Assembly: GCF_026230105.1 (NCBI RefSeq)
Contig: NC_079485.1
Coordinates: 31,043,572-31,107,571 of the forward strand
From: Diorhabda sublineata
Lineage: Eukaryota > Arthropoda > Insecta > Coleoptera > Chrysomelidae
DNA: 64,000 nt
Direction: 5' to 3'
Below the pieces are notes generated by a model. It did no database searches. It had not been told where the DNA came from and worked only from the letters and a program-made list of their open reading frames with translations. This document shows positions 23,021-34,864 of this stretch, piece by piece; positions within the stretch are counted from its first letter, which is position 1, and each line of letters starts with the position of its first letter. A program made the position numbers and the translations under genes.

Positions 23021-23768
23021 TATCGCCAATGATTCCAGAAATTCCAACTTAGTTGTGATGTCTCAACTGCTGTTCAAATCTATACGAAAAAAGTTTTTTT
23101 TTATTATCTTATAAAATTTGCCTTTGTTAGCCTCGTCAAGATCTTTTATTAAGTTATCAATGTCTACGTTTTCAGCAATTTCAGTTGCCGAAAAAAAGAA
23201 GAAAGTCGAAATTTAATATGGATTCAATTTAACTTTTGAGGGATTAAATATATCAAAAAATTGTTAGGAAGCTTTTTTGTCGAGCTCTAAATTTTTTACA
23301 AGAATACATCTTGACAATTCCAAAATCTCGTGCCCATCGTGTGTTACAAAATTTCAAATTCCAAAAGAACGTTGTTCATTGAAATGGGAAATGAAAATTT
23401 CCAATTCGGTACTCTTAAAGTTAATTTTGAGAGCTCTAATCTGCACGGTATTTATTAGAAAACAAACATTCATCGATTTTTTTTTAAATAATATTGTGTT
23501 AATCTCTAGCTGCAGATTCCCGTCCTTCCTGCCCAGCTCTGTTTTTGAAAGTTTATGTTAAAAAGAGATAGCCAATGTGTTCCTCTATGAGCTGCATGCA
23601 GTACAGCGATTGAATAATACATTCCATTCTATTGTTGCCAAGATATCTAATTTTGGAAATTGTCGGGCAAGTAAGCCTCGTTAAAGTATCTCGCCAGCCG
23701 CGCCCCTTTAAGCCTGACACCCTGGGCGATCACCCCACCGCGTCCTACCCTATCGCCGCTTCTACTTA

Positions 23769-25180
23769 TAGTCCAGTCATTTAAGGTAGTTCACCTAGGA
23801 AAATCAAGATACCCGGCTATAAAGTCCTTTGAACTCGTTCATTTGACATACATAAAACTCACATATAAATCGGGGTTCAAAAGTAAAAAAAATCGATTTT
23901 TAGCAAGTAACTCGTTTCCTATGGGTTCTACGCTATTGTATTTGTTATCAATATTGTAGAACATTAAAATCTCTACAACTTTTGTTCGAAAAATTTTTTC
24001 ATATGGTGAATCGTCTCTGAGATAGAGGGCAGAGTGCGCGGGCGGTTAGAATCCCGTTTGAAATCAACTGGTAGTCCCGATCAAAATAATCTCTTATAAT
24101 ATATAATTATAAATATTTTTCATTAACAATTACATCTCATATTTAAATATTTTTTTCAATAATGAATTCAAAAATAGTTGTAATTTATTTCTGTCATTGA
24201 ACAATCACTAAGGGACATACTTCCATTACATTTTAATTGTACTCTGTAACTGCAAGAGTGTTTGCGATTCAAGATGTGAATGCAGGAAAGCGGAGATGCA
24301 GTGTTCTTTAGCTAATGGACAAGCTTGTCTTAATGCTGTACCATATGATACTGATGTTAATGAAGACAGGACCTTCGATCCAGAAATCATGGAAGAATTG
24401 GAAACAAATATCATTGAAAACGATAAGACGACAACGACCTTGGAATTTTAGAACAGCGGGAAGACGACGAAGATGAAGAAGAAGAAAATTGAAATTAGAA
24501 CTTATTGTCCTTATAAGTATTTTTAATTTGAACAATTACAAATGTATGGAATGACATTTTTTAATAAACATTAATTATATTTTTAGTTCTTTCCAATTAT
24601 TTTTCATTTATTTAAGAATAATTACTATAAATAAGATTTGAATTATAATATGATTAAAATTTTTTTCGCTACGATTTTGAAACTACAGGGCAGGTAAGTG
24701 CTATTAAATGAATTTATATTTGATTGGAAATAAATAATTAAGCAAAAAATATTTGTAACTGTAACTGTTGATAAAAAATGGAAATTATTTATTATTATAT
24801 ATTTTGCAACAATGTATAAACTTTATAAGATTTGATTGGGACTACCAGTTGTTTCAAACGGGTTTCTAACTACGCGCGCTCTGCCCTCTATCTCAGAAAA
24901 GCTTCATCGTAAGAAAAAATTTTTGAAACAAAAGTTGTAGTATGCTCTACAATACTGATTGGAAATACAAATAGCGCGAAACCTATAGTAAACGAGTTAT
25001 TTGCAAAAAATCTATTTTTTTGACTTTTGACCCCCGATTTTTAAAGTTACTCACATTGAATTATATGTGAGTTTTGAGAGGAGTTTAAGAATGTCAAATG
25101 AACAAGTTTAAACGACTCAATAGCTGGGTATCTAGATTTTCCAAAATTCTTCCCTAAATCTACCTAAAATGACTGGACTA
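23769..25180. mobile_element. DNA transposon with terminal inverted repeats over 300 bp
   Basis: The left arm 23769-24085 and right arm 24831-25180 are inverted copies. Both ends read TAGTCCAGTCATTT from outside in, and both inner borders read like CAACTGGTAGTCCC next to a GATCAAA-type sequence. Blocks inside the arms include GATAGAGGGCAGAG and ACTCGTTT. A TTA triplet lies on each side (23766-23768 and 25181-25183), consistent with a 3-bp target duplication as in PIF/Harbinger. The 745-bp interior has only a small Cys-rich coding remnant. The superfamily is not settled; long arms with a TTA target fit more than one group. Confidence 0.8.
24242..24451 (+). pseudogene. Cys-rich coding remnant inside the long-TIR element
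   Basis: A 69-codon plus-strand frame opens LCNCKSVCDSRCECRKAEMQ, continues CSLANGQACLN, and ends in an acidic stretch before TAG at 24449-24451. The spacing of the cysteines (C-x-C-x3-C-x3-C-x-C-x6-C) is like the CXC-type Cys-rich tails seen at the C-terminus of some transposon-encoded proteins in insects and cnidarians. It has no ATG of its own at a sensible place, so it is probably the last part of a longer gene whose front was deleted. After the stop a Lys/Glu-rich stretch follows in another frame. Confidence 0.45.
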
Positions 25181-25189
25181 TTATAGTAT

Positions 25190-25695
25190 CCTACAATTTC
25201 TATTTTTTTTATTATATTCATTCGTTAAATCATTTGTTATTATTAAGAAAATATTGAAAATTAGAATTTAAATTAATATATTACAACATAAGATATACAG
25301 TTTGTTTTATATACACAGAATAATTTTATACAGGGTAACCCAAATGTGAAATTTAACTTTATATGAAAATCATTCATTCTTTTAAATGTGAAACAAATAA
25401 ATATATGAAATACATTAGATACAGGTTTGTCATAAATGTGTCTATTAACAATAGTTTATTATTTACAATAAATAAGATATAGTTCTTCTTTTTAGCTAGA
25501 TTTCATTGGATTTTGAGGAAACAGCTCCATTTCCAAAAGAAAATCAGTGGTAAGACAAAGGACGATTACCAGATCCTCTCAGAACGAGAGGTCGATTCAA
25601 GCGAAAAGTCTTATATACTTGGTAGAATTATTAAAGTTGGGTGTTCTTCGAAATCATTCCAGATGGTCGAGCTATCAATTCAGAGGTATATAGTG
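25190..25695. other. No gene recognised
   Basis: AT-rich sequence. ATACAGGGTAACCC at 25331 resembles the ACAGGGT ends of insect repeats; no partner was found. Confidence 0.4.
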
Positions 25696-25699
25696 GACA

Positions 25700-25990
25700 G
25701 CTGATGCGAATTTGTGAGGTTTTATCAGAGAAATTTTCAGGTTTAATTTGGTGTTATTGAGCACCTACCCACAGCATTCAGTCTGGCAAAAATTTTGAAT
25801 TCAAAGGAGATGAAGTGTGACGATTTTTGGCCTAAAGAATTGTTTTACCAAGGTCTCAAAGAGCTCGCTGGACGTTAGGTGAAAACCATAGAATACAATT
25901 GGCTGTACTTCGAATATAAAAGCTTTTTTTGTTGATTTATTTAATAAACAAAGTAAATATTGTAAACCGATATTATTTATGAGTCACCCA
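25700..25990 (+). pseudogene. mariner-like C-terminal fragment
   Basis: The plus strand at about 25795-25925 encodes FWPKELFYQGLKELAGR and then TIEYNWLYFEYK, with one stop in between. This matches the mariner C-terminal pattern (F-Y-x-G-I-x-K-L, W-x-K-x-I, then N-G-x-Y-F). The same pattern appears at 35702-35930 on the other strand (DFFYQSHKELA, TIEYEGLYFEY-like), so the two probably come from one family. There is no catalytic region. Confidence 0.45.
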
Positions 25991-25999
25991 CTATACTTC

Positions 26000-27239
26000 T
26001 CAACATCTCTTTACTGATTTAACCCCGAATAGTTGATTTGAAAATATGGTTTGGAATAAGAATCTAGATTAAATGTTTTGGAAACACTGTGTGATTATTT
26101 AGAATTTTACCATTAAAAATGAATTTTCCTATTTAATTATTTCAACAAAATATCAAAAGTCGCACTTTTTTTTATTTTAATCTCCAAGTATATACCTAGA
26201 CAAAGTATAGCATTCACTTATTTCTATATACAACTACAATTTATATACAGGAAGTACATATGGTTGAAATAAATGATGATTGAAACGGAATATGAGTTTA
26301 AGAAAAATAAATACAAATTTCAAAATAGTAAGAATTGCAAGAGTTCTGGGTGATCTATGATAAATATTTTTGTTATTACTGTAATGGAGTCTTAAGTAGC
26401 GACAAAATACATTCTAAGCATTCATTTTGCAAATACGCAGCGTATAAATATGTTAATAAATTTAACAAGTAGTTTTAACATGTCACCCGTACGTGATTTT
26501 CATAAATTATGTTTTTTTATGAAGATTTTTCCATAATTTCTTCAAATAGTCATAATGATGAAGGTAAAACTTTTAAATAAAAAAAAATTAACACTCAATA
26601 GATAATCAGTACGTCAAATACTTTGAAATATCCTTAGATATACTGAAAAAAAAAGAAGATGAAACTCATTGATGGTCTCATTATTTAATATTTTTTGAGA
26701 TCAATTGAAAAATAATTGAACTTTACATCAAAAAGCGTGATTCTTCAAATAGATTAGGTTCGGTTTGTACGGAAAACAAAATTGGTCGTGGTTGACTCGG
26801 AGGCCCGAGACCCATTTTTTTACATTTTATTTTCTACAATTTTGAAACTTAAGTTGAGTACCATCCTCCCATTCTACCAATGATAAACATGATAGTTTCT
26901 TGTGGGATAAGACAGAATTTGCAGAAATTTTAAAATGCAAACATTAGATATCGGTAAGATGAATTTTGCATTATTCAACATAAAAGGCAGTACGCAATTG
27001 TCGGTAATCATGCTGCAGAACTTTTTTATCTTCGAAGCTCCTCAATTAAATATTATATTTTGTTAATGTCGAATTATTTTGTTACAAATATTAACTTCTT
27101 ATATCAGTCTAACAGTCTATTTTAAATTAATCTTATTTCTAGTTTGAAACACACCGTTTCATTAGTATCACATTTTAAGGGTTAGTTTTCAGGAATAAGT
27201 TGCAAACTAGCCGGTACTATTAAATGAAAGAAGCTGTCA
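26000..27239 (-). other. Region downstream of the LRR gene, likely 3' UTR
   Basis: The stretch just below the LRR gene's stop codon (27240) is AT-rich and holds no coding region I recognise. Its part nearest the gene is expected to be the 3' untranslated region. The first AATAAA on the minus strand lies at 26826-26831, about 410 nt past the stop. Confidence 0.4.
26826..26831 (-). promoter_or_regulatory. Candidate polyadenylation signal of the LRR gene
   Basis: This is the first AATAAA hexamer on the minus strand after the LRR stop codon. In such AT-rich DNA the hexamer occurs by chance, so the assignment is only positional. Confidence 0.3.
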
Positions 27240-29108
27240 CTAGAAGTCGCTCTCTAAAGGTCTTTCTCTTCTATCAGGTTCTGATTCGTTTGAATCTGGC
27301 TCAACTCGCCGCATTGGTCTTTCCGTAGATTCTGATCTTCTTCTTCTTCTTTTTCGTCTAACTTTTCCCTTCTTATTAACTTCAGGATTGCTTCCTTGAA
27401 GACTTCCTCTAGAACCGAAGGAGTGTAAGCTAGCTAAACTCAATTGTGAGGAATCTAGTCTAGGTAGAAGCAAAGCGTCGTTGTAGGATGGAGGACCTTG
27501 GCTGTCTCTCGGATCCGGTGCGTTTTGGCTAGCTTCTTCTCTATATTCTCTATGTCTTTGCTGCATTCTTTGTAAAGCTTCTCGCGCTTCTCTTTCTTGC
27601 TGCCTACGTTGTTCTTCTAGCTCTCTGAATCTCTTTTCTCTGATTTCGTTGAGTTTTCGGAGTACCACAACAGTAACCAGAAGGAGAAGTAACGAAATTA
27701 ATAAAATAATTGAGTACCACCACAAATTATCTTTTTTATGGGACGAAGGGTACCACTGGGTTTGACATGCTGTTAACCAATTTTCTCCATCGACGTTCTC
27801 CGGGGAATCACATATAAGATCATCGGTAAAAGACCCATGTGACTGTAGCCAATAATAAGTTTCCATAAGAGCGCTGCAATCGCATCTCCACAAATTATCT
27901 TTTATCGATATTAATTGTAGATTTGAAGGGAAATTTGTGTAATGGATTGTTGTTAACCTATTACTAGACAAATCTAGTGCCCACAGAGACGACATTTCGG
28001 CAAAAGTATAGTTATTTATACTTTTTATTCTACAATCACTCAAATCTAGTGAATAGATTTGTCCAGCTAACCAATGATCTGGTATTGAGCTTATGAAATT
28101 CCTCTTTAAAGACAGTAAACGTAGCCGTGGAAGTGTTGTCAAAGTATACTTAGAAATAAAATTGATTTCGCAGTAGCTAGCATTCAAAATATTCAAAGAA
28201 CTGCTACTGATGCTATCCAATGAAGTTAGATAGTTGTGAGACACGTCCAACCAAATGAGATTTTTGGTTGACAAAAACGTTTCTGTTGGAATATAATTCA
28301 ATTTATTATAGGATAGATCTAGAATTTCTAAGAATTCTAGACCTCTGAAAGCATTTTCTTCAATGGAAGTTATAGCGTTCAAAGATAGATTTAGATATAC
28401 AAGATTCGGCATGTTCATAAATCGATTGTTTTTTATTTCCCGCAATATGTTACCATGTAAATTTAGTTGCTGTAAAGATATCATGTTTCCATATGGAGAA
28501 GTGTCCAATAAACTGTCTGATATGTCCAGATTAATCAATGAGTTTACGTTTATAGTAATATTTCTGAGGTACTTGTTTTTGCTCATTTTCAAGTTCTCTA
28601 AAGATTCCAAGCCTTGAAATGCACTATCACTTACATAACTCAATGTACTTGAACTCAGGTCCATATATTTCAAAGTTTTTGAGGTTAATTTGACGTCTAA
28701 GTGATTTATCGGATTATTAGCTAAATGTAGCTCCGTAATATTGATAATTGTTTTAAGAAAACCGCTAGGTATAGAAATCAATGAGCAATTATTTAATTTG
28801 AGTATTTTTAGAGATTTCACAGCAAAATGATTAGAATTAAATGGCAAAGTTCTGACAGCATTATTCGAAAAATCTATAAACGTAAGTTTTTTTAAATTTA
28901 TCAAAGTTTGCGAGTGAATATCTCTCCAATCGTGAAAATAATTGAAAGACAAATCCAATTGTTCTAATTGAAATAGTCCGTTGAAATCCATATGTCCAAG
29001 AGTTGCTATTCTGTTGTAAGACATATTCAGGTGCCTCAATTTAGTGAAGAACTTGAAATCTTCTGATATTTTCTCGAAGTTGTTGATAGATAAATCCAAA
29101 CTAGTCAC
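27240..29108 (-). CDS. LRR transmembrane receptor, exon 2 (last)
   Basis: This exon encodes residues 56-677 of a leucine-rich-repeat type I membrane protein. It starts right after an acceptor (TTTTTTGTAG) with GTG, a Val codon, joining exon 1 in phase 0; there is no initiator ATG here. Residues 56-460 carry about 16 LRRs of the LxxLxLSxNxI type. An LRRCT cap follows (NLWRCDCSALM, CDSPENV, LTAC; Cys at about 464, 466, 488 and 503). Residues 518-538 form one membrane helix (SIILLISLLLLLVTVVVL). The tail has a charged coiled coil (about 540-580), a PPSY motif (594-597) that could bind WW-domain ubiquitin ligases of the Nedd4 type, and an Arg-rich block (KVRRKRRRRR). It has no TIR domain, so it is not a Toll. 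Ligand and gene name are unknown. Confidence 0.93.
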   Translation of the reverse strand: MTSLDLSINNFEKISEDFKFFTKLRHLNMSYNRIATLGHMDFNGLFQLEQLDLSFNYFHDWRDIHSQTLINLKKLTFIDFSNNAVRTLPFNSNHFAVKSLKILKLNNCSLISIPSGFLKTIINITELHLANNPINHLDVKLTSKTLKYMDLSSSTLSYVSDSAFQGLESLENLKMSKNKYLRNITINVNSLINLDISDSLLDTSPYGNMISLQQLNLHGNILREIKNNRFMNMPNLVYLNLSLNAITSIEENAFRGLEFLEILDLSYNKLNYIPTETFLSTKNLIWLDVSHNYLTSLDSISSSSLNILNASYCEINFISKYTLTTLPRLRLLSLKRNFISSIPDHWLAGQIYSLDLSDCRIKSINNYTFAEMSSLWALDLSSNRLTTIHYTNFPSNLQLISIKDNLWRCDCSALMETYYWLQSHGSFTDDLICDSPENVDGENWLTACQTQWYPSSHKKDNLWWYSIILLISLLLLLVTVVVLRKLNEIREKRFRELEEQRRQQEREAREALQRMQQRHREYREEASQNAPDPRDSQGPPSYNDALLLPRLDSSQLSLASLHSFGSRGSLQGSNPEVNKKGKVRRKRRRRRSESTERPMRRVEPDSNESEPDRRERPLESDF

Positions 29109-29219
29109 CTACAAAAAAGTAATAAAATTAATGAGGAACATTAGTAATATTATTTTTAATTTATAATTTTCTACTAGCTCAGGACCGTTCAAGATAACAA
29201 AAACTCAAGAGATTTTCAA

Positions 29220-29990
29220 TAAATCATAAAGTTCTTGTCTACGCAGAACACATAGACTTGACCTCTAGAACCCTAAGAAAAGCAAATGAAACTTCTTGAG
29301 AATGCCGCAAAGAATATTGGACTACAAATCAATGCGAATAAGACAAAGTTAAAGGCTACGACAAATGAGCGCAAGGCTAGAAATGGGGTTCAAAATATTA
29401 CAATTGGAGAATATAACATCGGTAGATGAGCTCGTATACCTTGGAGCCTCGATAAACTTGAGTAATGACGTTAGAAAAAAGCGTATAATGATTGCCAATT
29501 GATGTTATTTTGAATTGTCAAAATACTTAAAACAAGTCTCTTAAAAAGTACAAATATTAAAATGTATACGACAACTTTAAATGTATGGCTTGGAAACCTG
29601 GATCCTAACAAGAACCGATAAGCTATCTATCGACTTTCGCGAGAAAGATACAGGGAAAAATTTACGGGGAGACGTAGATATAACTGAGCTCTACAATCTA
29701 TATAGAGAAGCAAAAAACATGGGCAGTGCATGTAGCACGCATCCACAATAGGGTGCCATCAAAAAAGAACTTTAAGGTCATACCAGCGGACAGTAGAGGC
29801 AGAGATATATCAAGGCTAAGATGAAGAGGTAGGGTCTCTGAAATGCTACATAGATTGGTGTAGCAAACTAGACAGTCCTTGCAAGAGACCAGAAACGATG
29901 GCCTTCGAGGCTAGAGAAAACTAAGGCTCGCTCCTCTATAAGGCTATGGCGCTAGTGATGATGAACACCAAGACTCAGTTATTTCAAAAT
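29220..29990 (+). pseudogene. Non-LTR reverse transcriptase C-terminal fragment
   Basis: Plus-strand pieces in changing frames match the end of the RT domain and the following region of insect endonuclease/RT elements: DYKSMRI (normally LKINEEKTKY-like), ENITSVDELVYLGASINLSNDV, IANxCYFELSKYLK, TTTLNVWLG (normally RPVLTYGSE), then the linker and a tail near 29820 that in intact elements reads GRPKLRW. Stops and frameshifts run throughout. It lies inside the LRR intron on the opposite strand to the gene. The clade (RTE- or CR1-like) is not settled. Confidence 0.65.
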
Positions 29991-29999
29991 TTCTTTGTT

Positions 30000-32080
30000 T
30001 GTGTTTTTATTTCGAAGTTGTTTATAGGTGAATTGTAAAAGTAATAAGAATACCTGTGGAGAGTAAAGAGTGGTTTAGGCTAGATTTACGTAAAATACCG
30101 GTCGTTTCTGACCAAAAAATGCCATCCTTTAATATCAAAAACATGGAATATTACGATCCAATATTTATATAATCGCAAAATATGTTGTTCGACATAAATA
30201 GAGTATCGTAGGGAACATTTATAAGCAACAAGCTCCATCCATCTTCAATAAGAAATGAACTTAGTATGCACAGTTAAGGAACTCACGAAAGGAAAGACAG
30301 AATAGCAGAGTGAGAGGCGAAATATTGGAGGACCGATTACTGTGGCGCAGATAGATAAGCTTCAATTTGACAGGCGCTGAGTTGTTGAGGGCCACTAGTT
30401 GTTGGGGATGATCGAGGATGGCTCAGAAGATTTCAGATTAGTAGAATCGCTGAGATGGAGAGACATTGATCCCACTTATTCAAAAACATGTGGAAAAAGC
30501 TACAAATATACGCACAGATTAGGTGTGATTATAACTGCTCCACAGAATACTGTTATACAAATGGGAACAGTATATCATGATCGAAAGTTCATGTTTCAGG
30601 AAGGAGTAAAAACTCAAAAAATTGAAGATTTGGAGCGACCAAAACGTGCATACTTCCGTGAGCGTAACAAGGGAAATGTACCTCGACCATATAGTTAAGT
30701 ATCAATGGCGATGATGGTGCACGAAAAATGAAATAGATAAATAAGTTTCAAAATGTGTTAGATGGAATTAGGTTCGTTCTAGGTGTCGTCGCAAAATCTG
30801 AGTTATTTCAAGCAATTTCTATTCAAATTAAACACTTTTCCTCAAAGAAAGGTTGCATATTCTAAGTCCTCATCTCCAACTAAGCCTACATACCAAACTC
30901 CATCCACGTTCGTCATCGGCATGATATGGAAGTCTTATCGTGATAGAGAGACACGAAGAGGAGTGTTGGTATTATAATTTTCAATAAAGAAGCAAATGAA
31001 GATTCTTTTTGTACCAAAATCTGCTAATCTTTGATTTCTTTATACTTTTACCTCAAATGATTGAAAGTGAAATCGTACGATCCTATTGAACGATGACTCA
31101 GTAACGTGGGTGGTCAGCTTTACAACATGAATATTATTCAACACATGTTTGTTGAAATATTGGTGTCTAAAGTTAAAAAACTGTTCGTTTTGATAAAACA
31201 AAAAGTTTTCAAGTCCATTAATAGAGAATGAAAGAAACCTTTCATAATGTGGGGATTTAAGGAATTGTTGTTGTACAATTATCGGTTTTTTTATTTATGT
31301 TTATGGCAAATAAAACTCCAGAGTTTTCAAATTATTATCGACAGTAAAGTTTGAATTATTTTTCAGTTTTTATAGACTCTACGTTTTCGTGGATTCATTA
31401 TAAGTAATATATTTAAACAGATCTATAGAATACACTCGATTAAATTTAAAAAATGATACTCATTCAAATCTGGTGTCATATATTGTTTCCATCCTGTTTC
31501 ATCGACTAAATTATACATGCGTCAATGAATTTGCACTGTATAAATAAAGACATGAAAGACGTTTAACAATGCTATAAATGTATCATATAATTATTGTCCC
31601 TTTGTTTCGGAGGCTAATTTTGAAAAGGGCTCCTCACTGAACAATACGCTTTTTGTTATATGGTGTAATTTTTAGACCGCTAACTGTATTAGAGGATGCT
31701 GATATTTTTAATTCATTGAATGTATTGAATATTTTTGTCGGTCATTGTTGAAAATTGATTATTTTGACTACAATTGTTTTTAATACAGTTTTCAAAAGTT
31801 TAGGTTGAAAGTCAAGGCCTAATGTAGATTCATCGCTGTATTACATACTCAACTTTAATTTTGTTGTGATAGTTTCATTTAGCAACTAAAAAATGCAATT
31901 CCATTGATTTTGGATAATGAAAAAACATTCGTGAGCAAAAATATTGAATAACGACACTCCTGCAATCGTAAGATACCAGCCACCAAACTGAGCGCAAAAT
32001 TGGATTTTTCTTAGTTAAATTCCAAAGTTAATAGTATCAGCTTCAAAATGATATAAACACTATGTAAAGATACCGATCTT
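30000..32080. other. No gene recognised (intron)
   Basis: A 99-codon plus-strand frame at 30399-30698 (MLGMIEDGSEDF..., VIITAPQNTVIQMGTVYHD) looks protein-like, with balanced composition, but I do not recognise it and it has no splice context I can support. The remainder is AT-rich without features. Confidence 0.35.
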
Positions 32081-32084
32081 CACA

Positions 32085-32950
32085 TTGTGCTGGACTGTGA
32101 ATCACCCTTTTATGCTTATTTACAATAATGCTAATTAGTGGTAACTAACCGTTATAAAAGGTTATCTACCTGACCCACTACTATCAGTTAGCCATCGAAC
32201 GTCAATCGATACATCTATCCGTTGACATCAAACAAGAATTCTACCTGAAAATGGACACAAGTGATAAAGCTGCTCAAGCGGTCAGCTTACTGCGACAAGG
32301 CCACTGTGCAGAATATGGATCAGTTTACTCTTTTCAGAGTTGACTGTCGTTACCAAGGAAAAGGTGCACATCCTATAGAGATGACCGATTCTTTGTCAGC
32401 ACATTGTTGAGAACCAGGACCTTCACTGGTATTCAAATCCAAAAAGAGTGCAAAGACACGCTGTAATTGGTGGCTGTAATTGGCTCGACAGGCAGAAGAA
32501 GAAATAAGACAGCTAACCTAGAACGAAAAAGGTGAGTTACGGGTCCCAATTAACCTTAACCCACCAAGCAGCAGATGAGAACACGTTTACAGAAGACCTG
32601 GTTGCATAAGAAAACGTGGTTTTTGGATTGTTGGGTGGGCATTTCAATGGAAGCAAAAAACCGAGTTTTTATTGAAACTGGCAGTGGACCAGAGAGATTA
32701 ATAGCGAACGGATACATAGAAGAAAATTTCATTCTGATACAGGACAATGCTCGTCCACAAACAGCCACGAAATCGTATTTCGGAACGGCGCTAAATGAAC
32801 AATGGGATAGCATTGATCAACAACAGACAACATCGAGTAGGGAAACTTATTCAATCCATGAAAAAGCGATTGGAAGTTCTTATTAGTACCTATAGAGATA
32901 ACACTAAATGGTGATAGGTTAATTTCAAATAAATTATTTAAGGAATTTAA
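32085..32950 (+). pseudogene. Tc1-like transposase, deleted copy (family also at 58 kb)
   Basis: A 5' leader with GAATCACCCTTTTATG is followed by MDTSDKAAQAVSLLRQGHC, the start of a Tc1-like transposase. DDRFFVSTLLRTRTFTGIQI (the second part of the paired domain) follows, then a scrambled stretch, GISMEAKNRVF (normally VWGGIS-x-x-x-R) and FILIQDNARPQTA with the second catalytic Asp. The first catalytic Asp region is deleted and the last third is frameshifted. The leader and first codons align base by base with the minus-strand element at 57560-58225 (shared ACAAACAAGAATTCTAC and AGTGATAAAGCTGCTC). Both copies are dead. Confidence 0.8.
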
Positions 32951-32959
32951 GCTTGTATT

Positions 32960-34679
32960 TTCTTCACTATATTTTTTCATTATTATTTCGTTTGATATTT
33001 TTTCTTTAACAAACAAAAAAAAGGCAATAGTTCTGTTTCAACTTTTTTTGAAATTTTGTTTTTTGAAACTGTGATGACCAATAATTTTCACGGATTAACA
33101 CGCTATTCTACACAAACCCGAGAAGAAAAGAGGAAATTTGTTAGTGAATCCTTGTTGGTTTGGGCTAGATGGATCATGCAGAATTTCCACGGTATTAAAC
33201 GTTTAATCTTACACCAATTTCGTACTTGAGATCATGTTTACAGGGATTAGGCCTTTTCAATTATTTCGAAAAGAGAATCTGCAGTCACCGTAAAAATTAT
33301 GAAAAGGATAATTTAAAATATAACTTCGAATATGATTTCCATATATTTTATGTGAATTTAATTTACTCTAGTTTCCATAAATAAAAATAGAAAAAAACTA
33401 ACACGTTTTTCATTGGTTAACTAAATAAACAATGTTCTATTTAGATTTACACAGGTATATTTTCATTTTATTGTTAATATTAAGAAGTAAAATTCGTTTT
33501 TTGAATATCTAGTATTACATTCTAAGAATAATAATGTGTGTACTATCTTTATCTAGTGCAAATTTTTTTGGTCACGTAGTTTACTGATATTAACATTGAT
33601 TTATTGCAGACTTGATTTGATGTGACAAATATGAATACTTGATCAATATCTACTATCTTTGCTGACTGCATAATCTATGGAAACGTGTAATAGATTCCAG
33701 GTACTAAACAAAAAACAATAAATTGGCAGTGGCGTACCGACTGTCACCATCGGTCAACAATACACTAAATTTTTCATAGTAGTACAAATCAAAAGAATAT
33801 AAGTTGATTGAGAGTAGTATTCTTAAACTAGAGTTCTCAAAAACCCAATCTTATCTGACGTACGCTCGAAGTCAACACAGTTTTACGAGTACAAAGATTG
33901 GAGTAAACCCTTAAGGTACCGTATAATCTGAGTGGTTTACTCAATATAATAGTTCATCGATTGTTCTAATTTGAATTTTGGTTGAAGAATTATAGTTTCT
34001 AGATTGAGTTAACAATGTTCTTCAGCAGTGGGTAATCAACATTCAATTTGCACCATAAATATATCTGATGATAAGATAATATCGAGAGATGGGACATTTT
34101 TTCAAAGAATTCAGTAAAATAAGTGGAAAATCACCATTAAATAAGGATGGTATAATGGTCTAAAAATAGTATGTTAATCTGATTTTCAATAAAACTACTT
34201 TATTCGTTTTCAAAATATGTACCGTATGGCATCGCGCTACTGAATCTAATTTATATCACTGAATAACAATATTGACACTATTAGTAACAATGGAACCCCA
34301 TATCCTGTTTTCGACAACAATCTATTAACGTATTCTCGCTCATGTAAAAATATGTTAAATCAAAAAGCGGACTGGTAAATTAAAAATACTGAAAAAATCC
34401 CTGTATTGTGTTATTTCGCTGATACTTTTATGAAGACGTTAGAAATTTACTTTTTAAAATGATAATTGTGTCTTCGGAATTTTTTAATTTAAGTGGACCT
34501 ATTTAATGGGAGTGGTTCGGGCCTCCTATGATGCAGGTACATCCAATGGCGCCCTATACGGGGCGTTCTATCATTATATAATATTCACCATTTCTTTAAC
34601 CCACCAATCTTCAAATTTCAAAATATAATATAGAGGGTGTCTCATAGATGATTTCGGTTTGCAATGTCCACTCTGTTTA

Positions 34680-34680
<1 letters not shown>
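32960..34680. other. No gene recognised (intron)
   Basis: AT-rich intronic sequence. CAGTGGCGTACC at 33727 resembles a hAT end, but a comparable inverse near 36870 does not share a target duplication with it. Confidence 0.4.

Positions 34681-34731
<51 letters not shown>
34681..34731. repeat. (TA)n microsatellite
   Basis: About 25 uninterrupted TA units. Confidence 0.98.
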
Positions 34732-34734
<3 letters not shown>

Positions 34735-34861
34735 CTAAAAGTTCTTGATTTTAAGTCTCTTCTATTTTAGAATCAGGTTTTTTTAATAATTATTAAAAGA
34801 TTTATAGCTTTTTCTTGGTTTGAAGGATTAATATATCAAAAGGTCTAAGAAATTATATGAA

Positions 34862-34864
<3 letters not shown>

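Larger units (their letters stand above)
22775..23764 (-). mobile_element. hAT-type element with 8-bp target duplication
   Basis: The element is flanked by identical 8-bp direct repeats CTTATAGT (22767-22774 and 23765-23772), the length expected for hAT. It starts CAGTGCCGGTTTTAG and its other end, complemented, starts TAGAAGCGGCGATAG, an imperfect hAT-style pair. Near each end lies a CGCCCTGGGCGA-like block. On the minus strand about 23400-23110 keeps the tail of a hAT transposase (pieces such as WNLKFCNTRWAR and then ATEIAENVDIDNLIKDLDEA), close to the ZMYM/TTF-type hAT C-terminus. The rest is too broken to read. The left part holds a palindrome with a ribozyme-like motif, described separately. 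Confidence 0.75.

Noticed and set aside
22899..23114. 71-codon open frame across the palindrome
   Set aside because: It reads through inverted-repeat sequence and has no homology I recognise.
27240..29108. Toll receptor identity for the LRR gene
   Set aside because: The tail has no TIR domain; it has a coiled coil and PPxY instead.
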